From positions 291,217-355,216 of the forward strand of contig JAQGDQ010000189.1 in NCBI GenBank assembly GCA_030141605.1: a DNA stretch of 64,000 nucleotides, written 5' to 3'. The position numbers were made by a program, and so were the translations under genes. The number at the start of each line of letters is the position of its first letter. Within the stretch, counting starts at the first letter, position 1. The notes under the pieces were generated by a model. The model saw nothing but the letters and a program-made list of their open reading frames with translations. It made no database searches and was not told the DNA's origin. Shown here piece after piece: positions 24,425 to 35,279 of the stretch. Source of the stretch: Tubiluchus corallicola. Taxonomy: Eukaryota > Priapulida > Priapulimorpha > Priapulimorphida > Tubiluchidae.

Positions 24425-24690
24425 CAAAGCCCTAATTCACTAGACGTTCCACTTCGCTGACTCTGAATCACGCCGCCTCAAAAAAGAACCCGCCAGGAAT
24501 CTGTCACCGCGTTTTTCTACAAGCTCGCGAACAACAGACGTCATTTCGCCGCGCGCAACGCTGCCGACGGCTCATTTTCGCGCTCCCGACACAACAGAAA
24601 AGATGATTGACGGCAAAAAGCAATCCATGCACCTCTCGCGAAAAGGAAATCAGACATTAGCACAGACCGCCGGTTGTGTGAAGCACTTTC
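24425..24690. promoter_or_regulatory. CpG-rich patch, possible promoter or 5' exon
   Basis: Within AT-rich DNA this patch is clearly rich in CpG (ccgcgcgcaacg, gctcgcga, cgcgctcccgac) and contains TGACGT-type CRE half sites (GACGTCATTTCG). It lies between the 22.0 kb alternative exon and the gene array, so it could serve either. No ORF or splice signal is convincing. Confidence 0.3.
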
Positions 24691-25024
24691 CAGCAATAAC
24701 AGTGATTTCTTGTGACGCACCGCTCAAGAGAAACACAATCTAAATGTATAGAGCGTTTCGTATTAAACGTTACTGGATTTATCCTGGCAGCTCAGGCTCA
24801 GTAATCAATAAAACCGGAAGGAGGGCAATGCTCTGTTAAGAAGCCCAAATCTCTCGCGAGAAGAGAGGTTATTATGAGTTATAATCTGGTCTGAGCTTGC
24901 AGGTGACAAATGAGACAAAGGAGCGGAAGTGAACTCGATTTTTAAAGGAAGACAAGATGATTTTTCATATACTACCCCATTTTCAAATACGATAAAAAGT
25001 ATACATTTTAACACGATTAACACT

Positions 25025-25555
25025 GCAAAAACGTTTCTGATAATTAAATAATAGATTAAAATCTTAATTAGCAGCGAGCAAGCTCAACTATTGATGACAT
25101 CACAAACTAACAATTTTCAGCAGCAAAAATATTCCACTAGCGTGTTCACGTGTTTACGAAAACGAAAATTAAAGCACAGAGCTACTGTAAGATGTTCAGC
25201 GTGTTGTACTAAAACTAGACAAGTTTTAAGATGGAATTTCAAATTTGCTGGTGTAATCACGTATGAGCTGTCAAACGTAAGTAGTTCGTCATAAACTAAC
25301 ACATCTGAACTGATAGGTACAGCACCTGTTTTGGTGAAACGCGTTTCCGAAAAACAGATAACAGTGAAGAACTAGTGGCGCGAACGCGAAATTGTGCTTG
25401 TGTGGTAATAATTCTTTCACATAAGTCATTTTCGAAAAAAATAGTACGTTCCCTTTCAATATTTCAAAGAGTAGATTGTTTTGACATACAGTTTAAGATT
25501 GGCTCCAATTTAGCTTTGACCTACAGTTTAAGATTGGGTCCAATTTAGCTTTAAG
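25025..25555 (+). mobile_element. Dispersed 0.5-kb repeat family, copy at left edge of the gene array
   Basis: Near-complete copy of the family described at 12640-13140, followed by a short duplication of its last 45 bp (ACAGTTTAAGATTGG twice). An inverted copy at 51620-52115 lies at the opposite edge of the cysteine-rich array. Confidence 0.85.
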
Positions 25556-25624
25556 TCTTGTGACCTCTCTAATCACAGAGCATTTTTTTTTAAATCTTGA
25601 GGCACTTGAGCTTCGTCGAATGAC

Positions 25625-26140
25625 CAAATGATGAATACACTGTGCTCTAAATATACGTTATTCTATATCACTAGGAGGCAGCACTGTAGACAATGATGAA
25701 TACACTGTGCTCTAACAATACGTTATTCTATATCACTAGGAGACAGCACTGTAGACAATGATGAACACACTGTGCTCTAACAATACGTTATTCTATATGA
25801 CTAGGAGACAGCACTGTAGACAATGAGGAATACACTGTGCTCTAATAATACATTATTCTATATCACTAGGAGACAGCACTGTAGACAACGATGAATACAC
25901 AGTGCTCTAACAATACGTTATTCTATATCACTAGGAGTCAGCACTGTAGATAATGATGAATACACTGTGCTCCCTATATCACTAGGAGACAGCACTGTGG
26001 ACAATGATGAATACACAGTGCTCTAACAATACGTTATTCTATATCACTAGGAGGCAGCACTGTAGACAATGATGAATACACAGTGCTCTAACAATATGTT
26101 ATTCTATATCACCAGGAGGCAGCACTGTAGACAATGATGT
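25625..26140 (+). repeat. 65-bp tandem repeat, about 8 copies
   Basis: Unit GTAGACAATGATGAATACAC ... CTAGGAGACAGCACT, period 65 bp. One unit is shortened by about 20 bp near 25970. Confidence 0.93.
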
Positions 26141-26224
26141 ATTTTTTAGCAAAGCATTTTTATCTTTCCTGTAACAAGGGGTAACCACTTGAACTTACAA
26201 CCTGCTCACTGCCAACTTGCTTTT

Positions 26225-26532
26225 AAAACTTTTTCTCAAACAGAATAATTGGAATCTGGAATCAACTCTCTGAGTGCCTCCTTGGTCTGTGTTCAGAGTA
26301 GCAAATCTTACCATGTAAATCTTAATAATCATTTATTTTTTAACAGGCCTGTGCAAGTAGCCTTGGCAGTTTGTGCTTTGATCACAAATCTTTTAACAAG
26401 ACACTATTTTATCTGTAAAATTTTTATTCTGTGCTGCATATACGTTTTGCCTGGTTTAATATTTTATACTAACTCGTAAATATTCTTAATATTTTTGTAA
26501 TAAAGATTACGTATTAAACTAAATTAAACTAA
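26225..26532 (+). mobile_element. LINE 3' end, copy 1
   Basis: The plus strand encodes NFFSNRIIGIWNQLSECLLG then a stop. The motif NRIIxIWNxLxE is the usual C-terminal ending of many LINE reverse-transcriptase ORFs. About 240 bp of 3' UTR follow with AATAAAG near the end. 5' truncated. The same tail recurs at 30604-30882 (+), 38949-39225 (-) and as a stub at 51583-51620 (-), always on the outer, 3' side of a cysteine-rich unit. Confidence 0.75.
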
Positions 26533-26665
26533 GGGTGTCCCATAAATCTTACGGATTGGAAATTTATCAAACTATCATGTTACTTTATTTCCATAATTCT
26601 CGTCAGCCTCATTTTATCTCTGGTATAAAAGCGAAGGAGTTTGCAATTCCTCGCATAATTAAAAT
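26533..26665 (+). repeat. GGGTGTCCC-headed repeat block, copy 1
   Basis: Begins GGGTGTCCCATAAATCTTAC directly after the LINE tail and ends near TTTGCAATTCCTCGC. Copies at 30883-31020 (+), 38820-38950 (-) and 51000-51135 (-). The GGGTGTCCC start resembles mariner-type termini, but no second terminus is seen. Confidence 0.55.
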
Positions 26666-26800
26666 ACGTTCACCCTTGTCCTAACCCTAATCCTAATCCT
26701 AACCCTATCCTTATCCCTCACCCTAATCATAACCCTATCCTTATCCCTCACCCTAATCCTAACCCTATCCTTATCTCTCACATTAATCCTAACCACGTTA
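26666..26800 (+). repeat. Degenerate telomere-like repeat (CCCTAA variants), unit A
   Basis: Runs of CCTAACCCTAATCCTAATCC mixed with CCCTATCCTTATCCCTCAC. Equivalent blocks: 31020-31115 (unit B), 38670-38815 (C), 44985-45130 (D), 50650-50995 (E). Each carries the G-rich strand in the transcriptional sense of its neighbouring gene. It is internal and degenerate, so not a chromosome end. Confidence 0.9.
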
Positions 26801-26804
26801 GTGA

Positions 26805-27145
26805 TTCTCTATAAACTCGAACTTAGCACTCAATGGTAGAGCCTCAATACGTGTGTGGCAGTACCGGGACGTATCATAGCTACAGTTAGGTGTGAATATG
26901 TCCTCCCACTACGAGGTCAACACCCATAATGAGCACCGTGAACAAAACAGTATAGAGCAAATATCAAGTGACGATTCATCTATTGACTAAACAGCCTACC
27001 GTTCCTTAACTAAGGTCGAAAAGCAAGCACCTTGACCACTAAGCTATTCCCCTCAGACTTCTACATGCATACCAGTTACATGGAGCAGTTGAAGTACTAT
27101 GAAAGTAAAGAAAATTTATTGAAAATAATCAAGCAGAGAACAAGC
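26805..27145 (-). repeat. Conserved 3' block with tRNA A-box-like motif, unit A
   Basis: On the sense strand of the adjacent gene this block contains GAATAGCTTAGTGGTCAAGG, which fits a pol III A box, and about 180 bp further AAGTTCGAGTTT, which partly fits a B box. Copies at 31190-31555 (-), 38235-38590 (+), 44560-44905 (+), 50200-50575 (+). Box spacing is far too long for a tRNA; it could be a SINE-like sequence carried along by duplication. Confidence 0.45.
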
Positions 27146-27149
27146 AAAA

Positions 27150-27375
27150 AATACTTAATTGCTTACTTGTTCATTTGTTTGTTTGTGTGCTTGGTTATTT
27201 GCTTGTTTAGTTGTTTGCTTGTAGGTTTAGTTATTTGCTTACTTGTTTAGTCGTTTGCTTGGTTAATTGGTTACTTATTAGTTCTTTGTTTATGTGGTTG
27301 GTTATCTGCTTACTTGTTTAGTTGTTTGCTTGGTTATTTGGATACTTGTTTAGTTGTTGTTTGTTCACACGCAAA
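27150..27375 (-). repeat. 3' minisatellite of gene unit A (GTTTGCTTG type)
   Basis: Imprecise tandem units of about 35-40 bp built from TTGCTTACTTGTTTAGTTGT and GTGTGCTTGGTTATTTGC on the plus strand. Equivalent arrays follow the other genes at 31600-32010, 37665-38205, 43920-44505 and 49515-50165. In some frames they encode hydrophobic Leu/Phe/Cys-rich repeats; these are by-products. Confidence 0.92.
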
Positions 27376-27540
27376 CCTATTTACTTGTAAGTATATTTGT
27401 TTGTCTATCACTATTCTCTACAATGGCCTAAGTCTCTGCTAATTTTCCTACTAACAACCACAAGGCCAGTAATAGGTCTGTGAGACATCAACAAATAAAT
27501 ATCAACAAGAATGTAAATTAAAAATAAACATCAAATCAAA

Positions 27541-29448
27541 TTAATTAACAGGAGGATTCCGTTCCAATGTAAATAACCCATCAGGAGGAGTTTCTAAACG
27601 TACCAGCACTTTTTTCTTCTTTAGTTCTTTTTTGTATTTTTCTTGTCCTCTGTTAGGCCAACCATTCATTGGTGGATCTATAGGTGTGCAGTTGCATTTC
27701 TGAATTTGCATAAAGAGACGATAATTGTTCTGCCAGTCTTTCAAAGGGCACACGAGTACCCCGCCTGCAGGCACCGCTGAATAAAACGTGAAATTCGCAT
27801 TGTAGTGGAACACGGTGTACGACTCGCTTTCAGAACCGAATATGTCTTTTTCTGCTTCACTGTAATTCAAGTCAACAAATGAGAACTTCATTAAGGTAGG
27901 AAATGTGTTATTCCACTGCCTGCATTCTATGTCACATTTATCTCTGCACTCTGAGTCAATTCCATCTTTCAAACTGCAGTTTTTTTCGCACGTTGACTGA
28001 CAGTAGTTGTAGTCTCTAAATGGCGAATGCCGCCGACGTCGTCTGGTATGCCTTGTCTTCGGTCTTTTGCCTTTACATGTTGCAATGCATTTGATCTTGC
28101 ACACTTCTGGATCTTTAGTAGCATCACACAGATTTTCACACTCTGCAACACAATCCTCAAATGACGTAGGCATGACTGTTGTTGGTGACGTTGTTGTTGT
28201 TGTTGTCCTTGTCCTTGTCACTGAAGTCATTGTTGTTCTTTTTCGTGCTGAGGTTGTCATCGGCAGCGGAAAAGGCTGACAGTTTTCTGTGCAATTTTTT
28301 CTACATTTCCGTAATTCGCTATATTCGATATCACCAAGGCACGGACCAAAACAATAGCAGAAACAGTTATACTTTTCTCTACAAGTCTTTTTGCAATCTG
28401 GTACACACATATTCTGATTTTCCTCTGCTGCACATCGGCCTGCGCAGACAGAATCACAATATTTAATTCTGTACTGCAGGCAACCATTTATTTTCCAGCA
28501 GTTGCGTTCACTGTAAGCCTCGCGGTCCCTTTCGCATTCAGTGCGACTCAGGTCTTTTATTCTAGCACAGTTAGGTTTGTATTCACGGACGAGCTTTTTT
28601 ACACAAACACAATGAAGATTTTTACAATCATTCTTACACATCTCATTTGCATGCATGCAGTCATTTTTACACTCTTCGTTCTTACATGTTTCTATGCAGG
28701 CTTGCTCTACAATATTACACGTGCGCTCACACCTGCATCGACACTTAGCACCCTTCACATGATTGTGTAGGGCACAGTATTGTGGGCACACACTTTCACA
28801 CTCATGTCTCTTGTCCCTCCCACGACAATTACGTTTACAGGTCGCTATGCAGTCTTTATAGTATGTACAATTTCGGAGCACCAGCGGGGGGTTGTATCTT
28901 TTGACTCGTTTGGCTCGTTTTATCCTCTTTGTTGTTCTGTTTGTCCTCATATTTTGCCATTTAGGAGCTGAGCTTTTTTGATAAACAGGACTGATGTTTT
29001 CAAACACTTTTAAGCTGACTGATACAATGTCACAGCGTGCACGTTTCTCATTACTGTCAAAAATCGCTGCAAGGCAAATTCTTTTTCCAGTCGGTTTTTC
29101 TGTGGACTCCTTTATTTCGATGCCACAGTCCTTCAGTTCGTTCCACGTTACATATCTTATAGACTCTAAGTTGATTTCAGACTGCTTCATTAAGTAATGC
29201 TCGATGTAGTCTTCCTTGCAAATCGTTTCAGCTGAATCATAACCTGAGAATGTTCCTGAGTCAATTTCAAATTTTGTTTGAGAACTATTGACTGGACGAG
29301 TGAAGTTGCAAATGCTTGGCGAAGTTTGACCAGAATTGTTTGGGTAAGATATTCGAAATCCGCACGTTTCAACGAAAAATAAGACAAAGTTTAACCAGCT
29401 TAATGCACGAGATTTTGAATCGCATCTACGGGTTAGCAAAAACCACAT
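27541..29448 (-). CDS. Cysteine-rich secreted precursor, unit A (single-block, 635 aa)
   Basis: Uninterrupted frame with the start MWFLLTRR shared by paralogues B, D and E. Residues about 14-29 (ALSWLNFVLFFVETCG) are a probable signal peptide. 31-160 is a conserved N-domain with sequons. 170-184 is a basic cluster with KRIKR and KRVKR, candidate convertase sites. 190-395 is Cys-rich; 396-430 is a Thr-rich linker; 432-460 a six-Cys module; 467-475 RRRRRH; 482-510 another six-Cys module; 515-635 a C-domain (MKFSFVDL, PAGGVLVCPL, lysine-rich tail). Four modules fit C-x3-C-x3-C-x8/9-C-x3-C-x3-C. It carries only one copy of the block that is doubled in B, D and E, and EYSE replaces the CIEE/CSEE seen elsewhere, losing one Cys. 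Family unknown; extracellular role inferred. Confidence 0.88.
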   Translation of the reverse strand: MWFLLTRRCDSKSRALSWLNFVLFFVETCGFRISYPNNSGQTSPSICNFTRPVNSSQTKFEIDSGTFSGYDSAETICKEDYIEHYLMKQSEINLESIRYVTWNELKDCGIEIKESTEKPTGKRICLAAIFDSNEKRARCDIVSVSLKVFENISPVYQKSSAPKWQNMRTNRTTKRIKRAKRVKRYNPPLVLRNCTYYKDCIATCKRNCRGRDKRHECESVCPQYCALHNHVKGAKCRCRCERTCNIVEQACIETCKNEECKNDCMHANEMCKNDCKNLHCVCVKKLVREYKPNCARIKDLSRTECERDREAYSERNCWKINGCLQYRIKYCDSVCAGRCAAEENQNMCVPDCKKTCREKYNCFCYCFGPCLGDIEYSELRKCRKNCTENCQPFPLPMTTSARKRTTMTSVTRTRTTTTTTSPTTVMPTSFEDCVAECENLCDATKDPEVCKIKCIATCKGKRPKTRHTRRRRRHSPFRDYNYCQSTCEKNCSLKDGIDSECRDKCDIECRQWNNTFPTLMKFSFVDLNYSEAEKDIFGSESESYTVFHYNANFTFYSAVPAGGVLVCPLKDWQNNYRLFMQIQKCNCTPIDPPMNGWPNRGQEKYKKELKKKKVLVRLETPPDGLFTLERNPPVN

Positions 29449-29830
29449 TATTGCAAGAGATATTGCACAACAATATGTAGCCGTAAAAGTATCAAATCAT
29501 CACCTGCTGACTTTTAGCAGCTTTACAGACTGCAGAATTCTGAATTTATTATACCACAAGTTCTTTCTCTTTTTACGGTGGTTACCCCAGTACAGAGTAG
29601 TTAGAATTGTGGAACTGATTTCTTCATGGAATAAATTTGAAGACAATGCTAAAACCATCTTCATTGTCTGCAGGAAGTTCCCAGGTTTGTCATGCTTAAT
29701 GAATTGTCCTGGTCTTGGTTCTAAAGAAGCTATTGTCTCTTAAGTTTGAACTAATTTCTTATATGATTCAGTAACTTCATAATCAAATGACTAAAAATAT
29801 TTTGTCACTTAATGGTATATATTAATTTCG
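29449..29830 (-). promoter_or_regulatory. Conserved 5' flank of unit A with TATA-like box
   Basis: About 0.35 kb immediately upstream of the ATG is nearly identical to the flanks of B (35280-35670), D (40035-40432) and E (45805-46209), including TACTCTGTACTGGGGTAACC, the segment near TTGTCTTCAAATTT, and CCTGCAG. On the minus strand TATAATAA lies at 29546-29553, about 100 bp upstream of the start codon. It includes 5' UTR; the start site is inferred. The far end is a CA/TA microsatellite. Confidence 0.5.
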
Positions 29831-29840
29831 CTGGTATGTT

Positions 29841-30600
<760 letters not shown>

Positions 30601-30603
30601 GAC

Positions 30604-31115
30604 TCCCTGAGTGCCTCCTTGGTCTGCGTTTAGAGTAGAAAACTTTTTAAAAAAACGTTTAAAAGTGTAAATCTTAATAATCATTTATCTTTTAACAGGC
30701 CTGTGCAAGTAGCCTTGGCAGTTTGTGCTTTGATCCCAAATCTTTAACAAGACACTATTTTATCTGTAAAATTTTTATTCTGTGCTGCATATACGTTTTG
30801 CCTGGTTTAATATTTTATACTAACTCGTAAATATTCTTAATATTTTTGTAATAAAGATTACGTATTAAACTAAATTAAACTAAGGGTGTCCCGTAAATCT
30901 TACGCATTGGAAATTTATCAAACTATTATGTTACTTTGTTTCCATAATTCTCGTCAGCCTCATTTTATCTCTGGTATAAAAGGGAAGGAGTTTGCAATTC
31001 CTCGTGTAATTAAAATACCTTCACCCTAATCCTAATCCTATCCTATCCTTATCCCACACCCTAACCCTAATCCTAATCCCAATCCTAGCCCTATCCTTAT
31101 CCCTCAACCTAATCC
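30604..31115 (+). mobile_element. LINE 3' end copy 2, with GGGTGTCCC block and telomere-like repeats
   Basis: Same three-part sequence as 26225-26800: LINE tail (30604-30882; ACTCCCTGAGTGCCTCCTTG onward), GGGTGTCCCGTAAATCTTAC block, then CCCTAATCC/CCCTATCCTTAT repeats to about 31115. Confidence 0.75.
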
Positions 31116-32174
31116 TCTTCACGAACTAATTTTTGCTTGTGTAGAATTGTAAACTTTAGCCCACAAATGTTTCAATATTGTATTTATTTTCTTCCACAGT
31201 TAGTGACTCTATAAACTCGAACTTAGCACTCAATGGGAGAGCCTCAATACGTGTGTGTGGCTGTACCGGAACATATGATAGCCACAGTTAGGTGTGAATA
31301 TGTCCTCTCTCTACTAGGTCAACACCCATAATGAGCACTGTGAACAAAACTGCATAGAGCAAATATCAAGTGACGATCCGTCTATTGACTAAACAGCCTA
31401 CCGTTGCTTAATTAATGTCGATAAGCAAGCACCTTGACCACTAAGCTATTCCCCTCAGACTTCTACATGCATACCAGTTACATTGAGCAGTTGAAGCACT
31501 ATGAAAGTAAAGAAAATTTATTGAAAATAATCATGTAAAGAACAAGCTAAAAATACAGTTCAGTTTCAAAAATATCTTTACAGCAAATTCATTACAACAA
31601 TATCTTTACTTGTTTATTTGTTTGTTGTATGCTTGGTTATTTGCTTACTTGTTTAGCTGTTTGTTTGTGTGCTTGGTTATTTGCTTACTTGCTTAGTTGT
31701 TTGTCGTGTGCTTGGTTATTTGCTTACTTGTTTAGGTGTTTGTTTGTGTGCTTGGCTATTTGCTTACTTGTTTAGTTGTTTGTTTGTGTGCTTGGCTATT
31801 TGCTTACTTGTTTATCTGTGTGCTTGGTGATTTGATGATCTGTTTAGTTGTTTGTTTGTGTGCTTGGTTATTTGCTTACTTGTTTAGTTGTATGCTTGTG
31901 TGCTTGGTAATTTGCTTACTTGTTTAGTTGTTTGTGTGGTTGGTTATCCACTTACTTGTTTAGTTATTTGTTTGTGTGCTTGGTTACTGTTTATTTGTCT
32001 AGTTGTTTGTTCACATGCATACCTATTTACTTGTAAGTATATTTGTTTGTCTATCACTATTCTCTACAATGGCCCAAGTCTCTGCTAATATTTCTACTAA
32101 CAACCACAAGGCCTTAACACATTAACAAATAAATATCAACAAGAATTTAAATTAAAAATAAACATAAAATCAAA
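31116..32174 (-). repeat. Unit B 3' flank: A-box-like block, minisatellite, 3' UTR
   Basis: 31190-31555 matches the conserved block with GAATAGCTTAGTGGTCAAGG. 31600-32010 is the GTTTGCTTG-type minisatellite, longer than in A. 32011-32174 is a conserved 3' UTR-like stretch. No canonical AATAAA is evident in sense orientation close to the stop. Confidence 0.7.
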
Positions 32175-35100
32175 TTAATTTACAGGAGGATTCCGTTCCA
32201 ATGTAAATAACCCCTCTAAACGTACCAACACCTTTTTCTTCTTTAGTTCTTTTTTGTATTTTCTTTGTCCTCTGTTAGGCCAACCATTCATTGGCAGATC
32301 TATAGGTTGGCAGTTGCATTTCTGAATTTGCATAAAGAGACGATAATTGTTCTGCCAGTCTTTCAAAGGGCACACGAGTACCCCGCCTGCAGGCACCGCT
32401 GAATAAAATGTGAAATTCGCATTGTAGTGGAACACGGCGTACGACTCGCTTTCAGAACCGAATATGTCCTTTTCTGCATCACTGTAATTCAAGTCAACAA
32501 ATGAGAACTTCATTAAGGTAGGAAATGTGCTATTCCACTGCCTGCATTCTATTTCACATTTATCTCTGCACTCCGAGTCAATTCCATCGTTCAAACTGCA
32601 GTTTTTTTCGCACGTTGACTGACAATAGTTGTAGTCTATAAATGGCGAATGTCGCCGATGTCGTCTGGTATGCCTTGTCTTCGGTCTTTTGCCTTTACAT
32701 GTTGCAATGCATTTGGTCTCGCACACTTCTGGATCTTTAGTAGCATCACACAAATTTTCACACTCTGCAACACAATCCTCAAATGACGTAGGCATGACTG
32801 TTGTTGGTGACGTTGTTGTCGTTGTCTTTGTCCTTGTCACTGAAGTCATCGGTGTTCTTTTTCGTGCTGAGGTTGTCGTCGGCAGCGGAAAAGGCTGACA
32901 GTTTTGTGTGCAATTTTTTCTACATTTCCGTTCTTCGCTACATTTGATATGACCGATGCACGGACCAAAACAATAGCAGAAACAGTTATATTTTTCTCTA
33001 CAAGTCTTTTTGCAATCTGGTACACACATATTCTGATGTTCCTCTGCTGCACACCGGCCTGTGCAGATAGAATCACAATATTTAATTCTGTTCTGCAAGC
33101 AACGACTTATTATCCTGCATTTGTGTTCACTGTATCTCTCGCGATCCCTTCCACATTCAGTGCGATTATTCAGGTCTTTTATTCTGGCACAGTTAGGTTT
33201 GTATTGACGGACGAGCTTTAATACACAAACACAATGAAAATTTTTACAATCATTCTTACACATCTCATTTGCATGCTTGCAGTCATTTTTACACTCTTTG
33301 TTCTTCTTACATGTTTCTATGCAGGTTTGCTCTTTAGTATTACACATGCTTTCACACCTGCATCGACACTTAGCACCCTTCACATGATTGTGCAGGGCAC
33401 AGTATTGTGGGCACACACTTTCACACTCATTTCTATTGTCCCTCCCACGACAATCGCGTTTACAGGCCGCTATGCAGTCTTTATAGTAAGTACAATTTCG
33501 GAGCACCAGCGGGGGGTTGTATTTTTTCTTGCTGGCTGGTTTGGCTGATCTTTTATGACGTCGTTTTACCCTCTTTGTCCTTGCAGTTTGCGATTTAGGA
33601 GCTGAGTTTTTCTGAGAAACAGCGCTGATACCAGCATTGTAGTGGAACACCGTGTAATCCCTTTCAAAACCGAATACATCCTTATCTGCTTCACTGTAAC
33701 TCAAGTCAACAAATGAGAACTTCATTAAGGTAGGAAATGTGTTATTCCAGTTCCTGCATTCTAGTTCACATTTATCTCTGCACTCTGAGTCAATTCTGCC
33801 TTTCTCCCAACATTTCTTCTCGCATGTTGATTGACAATTATAGTCGTAGCCACTAACTGGCAAATGTCGTCGTCGTCTGGTATGCGTTGTCTTCTCTCTG
33901 TAGGATTTACATATTGCAATGCAGCTGGTCTTGCACAGTTCTGGATCTTTAGTAGCATGACACAAACCTTCACATTGTGATACACATTTGTCAAATGACG
34001 AAGACGTGACTGTTGTAGGTGATGTTGTCGTTGTTTTTGTCCTTGTCATTGAAGTCATCGTTGTTATTTCTGGTGCTGAAGTTGTCGCCGGCAGCGGAAA
34101 AGGCTGACAGTTTTGTGTGCAATTGTTTCTACATTTCCGTTCTTCGATACATGGGATATCACCAAGGCACGGACCAAAACAATAGCAGAAACATTCATAT
34201 TTTTCTCTACAAATCTTTTTGCAATCTGGTACACACATATTCTGATTTTCCTCTGCTGCACATCGGCCTGCGCAGATAGAATCACAATATTTAATTCTGT
34301 TCTGCAAGCAACGACTTATTATCCTGCATTTGCGCTCACTGTATCTCTCGCGATCCCTTTCGCATTCAGTGCGATTATTCAGGTCTTTTATTCTAGCACA
34401 GTTAGGTTTGTATTCATGGATGAGCTTTAATATACAAACACAATGAAGATTTGTACAATCATTCTTACACATCTCATTTGCATGCTTGCAGTCATTTTTA
34501 CAATCTTCGTTCTTACATGTTTCTATGCAGGTTTGCTCTACATTATTACACATATGCTCACATGTGCATCGACACTTAGCACCCTTCACATGATTGTGTA
34601 GGGCACAGGCTTGTGGGCACACACTTTCACACTCATTTCTGTTGTCCCTCCCACGACAATTACGTTTACAGGTCGCTATGCAGTCTTTATAGTAAGTACA
34701 ATTTCGGAGCACCAGTGGGGGGTTGTATTTTTTGGCTCGTTCGGCTCGTTTTATCCTCTTTGTTGTTCTGTTTGTCCTCATATTTTGCCATTTAGGAGCT
34801 GAGCTTTTTTGATGAACAGGACTGATGTTTTCAAACACTTTTAAGCTGACTGATACAATGTCACAGCGCACTCGTTTCTCGTTATTGTAGAAAATCGCTG
34901 CAAGGCAAATTCTTTTTCCAGGCAGTTTTTCTGTGGACTCCTTTATTTCGATGCCACAGTCCTTCAGTTCGTTCCACGTTACATATCTTATAGACTCTAA
35001 GTTGATTTCAGACTGCTTCATTAAGTAATGCTCGATGTAGTCTTCCTTGCAAATCGTTTCAGCTGAATCATAACCTGAGAATGTTCCTGTGTCAATTTCA

Positions 35101-35279
35101 AATTTTGTTTGAGAACTATTGACTGGACGAGTGAAGTCGCAAACGCTTGGCGAAGTTTGACCAGAATTGTTTGGGTAGGATATTCGAAATCCGCATGTTT
35201 CAACAACAAATAAGGCAAAGTTTAACCAGCTTAATGCACAAGATTTAGAATCACATCTATGGGTTAGCAAAAACCACAT
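32175..35279 (-). CDS. Cysteine-rich secreted precursor, unit B (double-block, 1034 aa)
   Basis: Intact frame. 1-160 signal peptide plus N-domain; basic cluster at about 174-184 (KRIKRAERAKK). First mature block about 185-549: Cys-rich region, Thr-rich linker near 400-426, two six-Cys modules, RRRRH, and a C-domain cut short after HYNA. A second basic spacer 566-586 (KRVKRRHKRSAKPASKKK) is followed by a second full block 587-1034 ending in the complete C-domain. The blocks are offset by about 402 residues and both start NPPLVLRNCTYYKDC. Eight modules fit C-x3-C-x3-C-x8/9-C-x3-C-x3-C. Near the C-terminus four residues present in A and E (TPPD/TPPE) are missing. Predicted secreted, many disulfides, multiple possible cleavage products. 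Not matched to a known family. Confidence 0.88.
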   Translation of the reverse strand: MWFLLTHRCDSKSCALSWLNFALFVVETCGFRISYPNNSGQTSPSVCDFTRPVNSSQTKFEIDTGTFSGYDSAETICKEDYIEHYLMKQSEINLESIRYVTWNELKDCGIEIKESTEKLPGKRICLAAIFYNNEKRVRCDIVSVSLKVFENISPVHQKSSAPKWQNMRTNRTTKRIKRAERAKKYNPPLVLRNCTYYKDCIATCKRNCRGRDNRNECESVCPQACALHNHVKGAKCRCTCEHMCNNVEQTCIETCKNEDCKNDCKHANEMCKNDCTNLHCVCILKLIHEYKPNCARIKDLNNRTECERDRERYSERKCRIISRCLQNRIKYCDSICAGRCAAEENQNMCVPDCKKICREKYECFCYCFGPCLGDIPCIEERKCRNNCTQNCQPFPLPATTSAPEITTMTSMTRTKTTTTSPTTVTSSSFDKCVSQCEGLCHATKDPELCKTSCIAICKSYREKTTHTRRRRHLPVSGYDYNCQSTCEKKCWEKGRIDSECRDKCELECRNWNNTFPTLMKFSFVDLSYSEADKDVFGFERDYTVFHYNAGISAVSQKNSAPKSQTARTKRVKRRHKRSAKPASKKKYNPPLVLRNCTYYKDCIAACKRDCRGRDNRNECESVCPQYCALHNHVKGAKCRCRCESMCNTKEQTCIETCKKNKECKNDCKHANEMCKNDCKNFHCVCVLKLVRQYKPNCARIKDLNNRTECGRDRERYSEHKCRIISRCLQNRIKYCDSICTGRCAAEEHQNMCVPDCKKTCREKYNCFCYCFGPCIGHIKCSEERKCRKNCTQNCQPFPLPTTTSARKRTPMTSVTRTKTTTTTSPTTVMPTSFEDCVAECENLCDATKDPEVCETKCIATCKGKRPKTRHTRRHRRHSPFIDYNYCQSTCEKNCSLNDGIDSECRDKCEIECRQWNSTFPTLMKFSFVDLNYSDAEKDIFGSESESYAVFHYNANFTFYSAVPAGGVLVCPLKDWQNNYRLFMQIQKCNCQPIDLPMNGWPNRGQRKYKKELKKKKVLVRLEGLFTLERNPPVN

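Noticed and set aside
27541-29448. Calling the family a toxin, antimicrobial or silk-type protein
   Set aside because: Secretion, basic cleavage sites and dense cysteines are compatible with several roles; nothing in the sequence decides between them.
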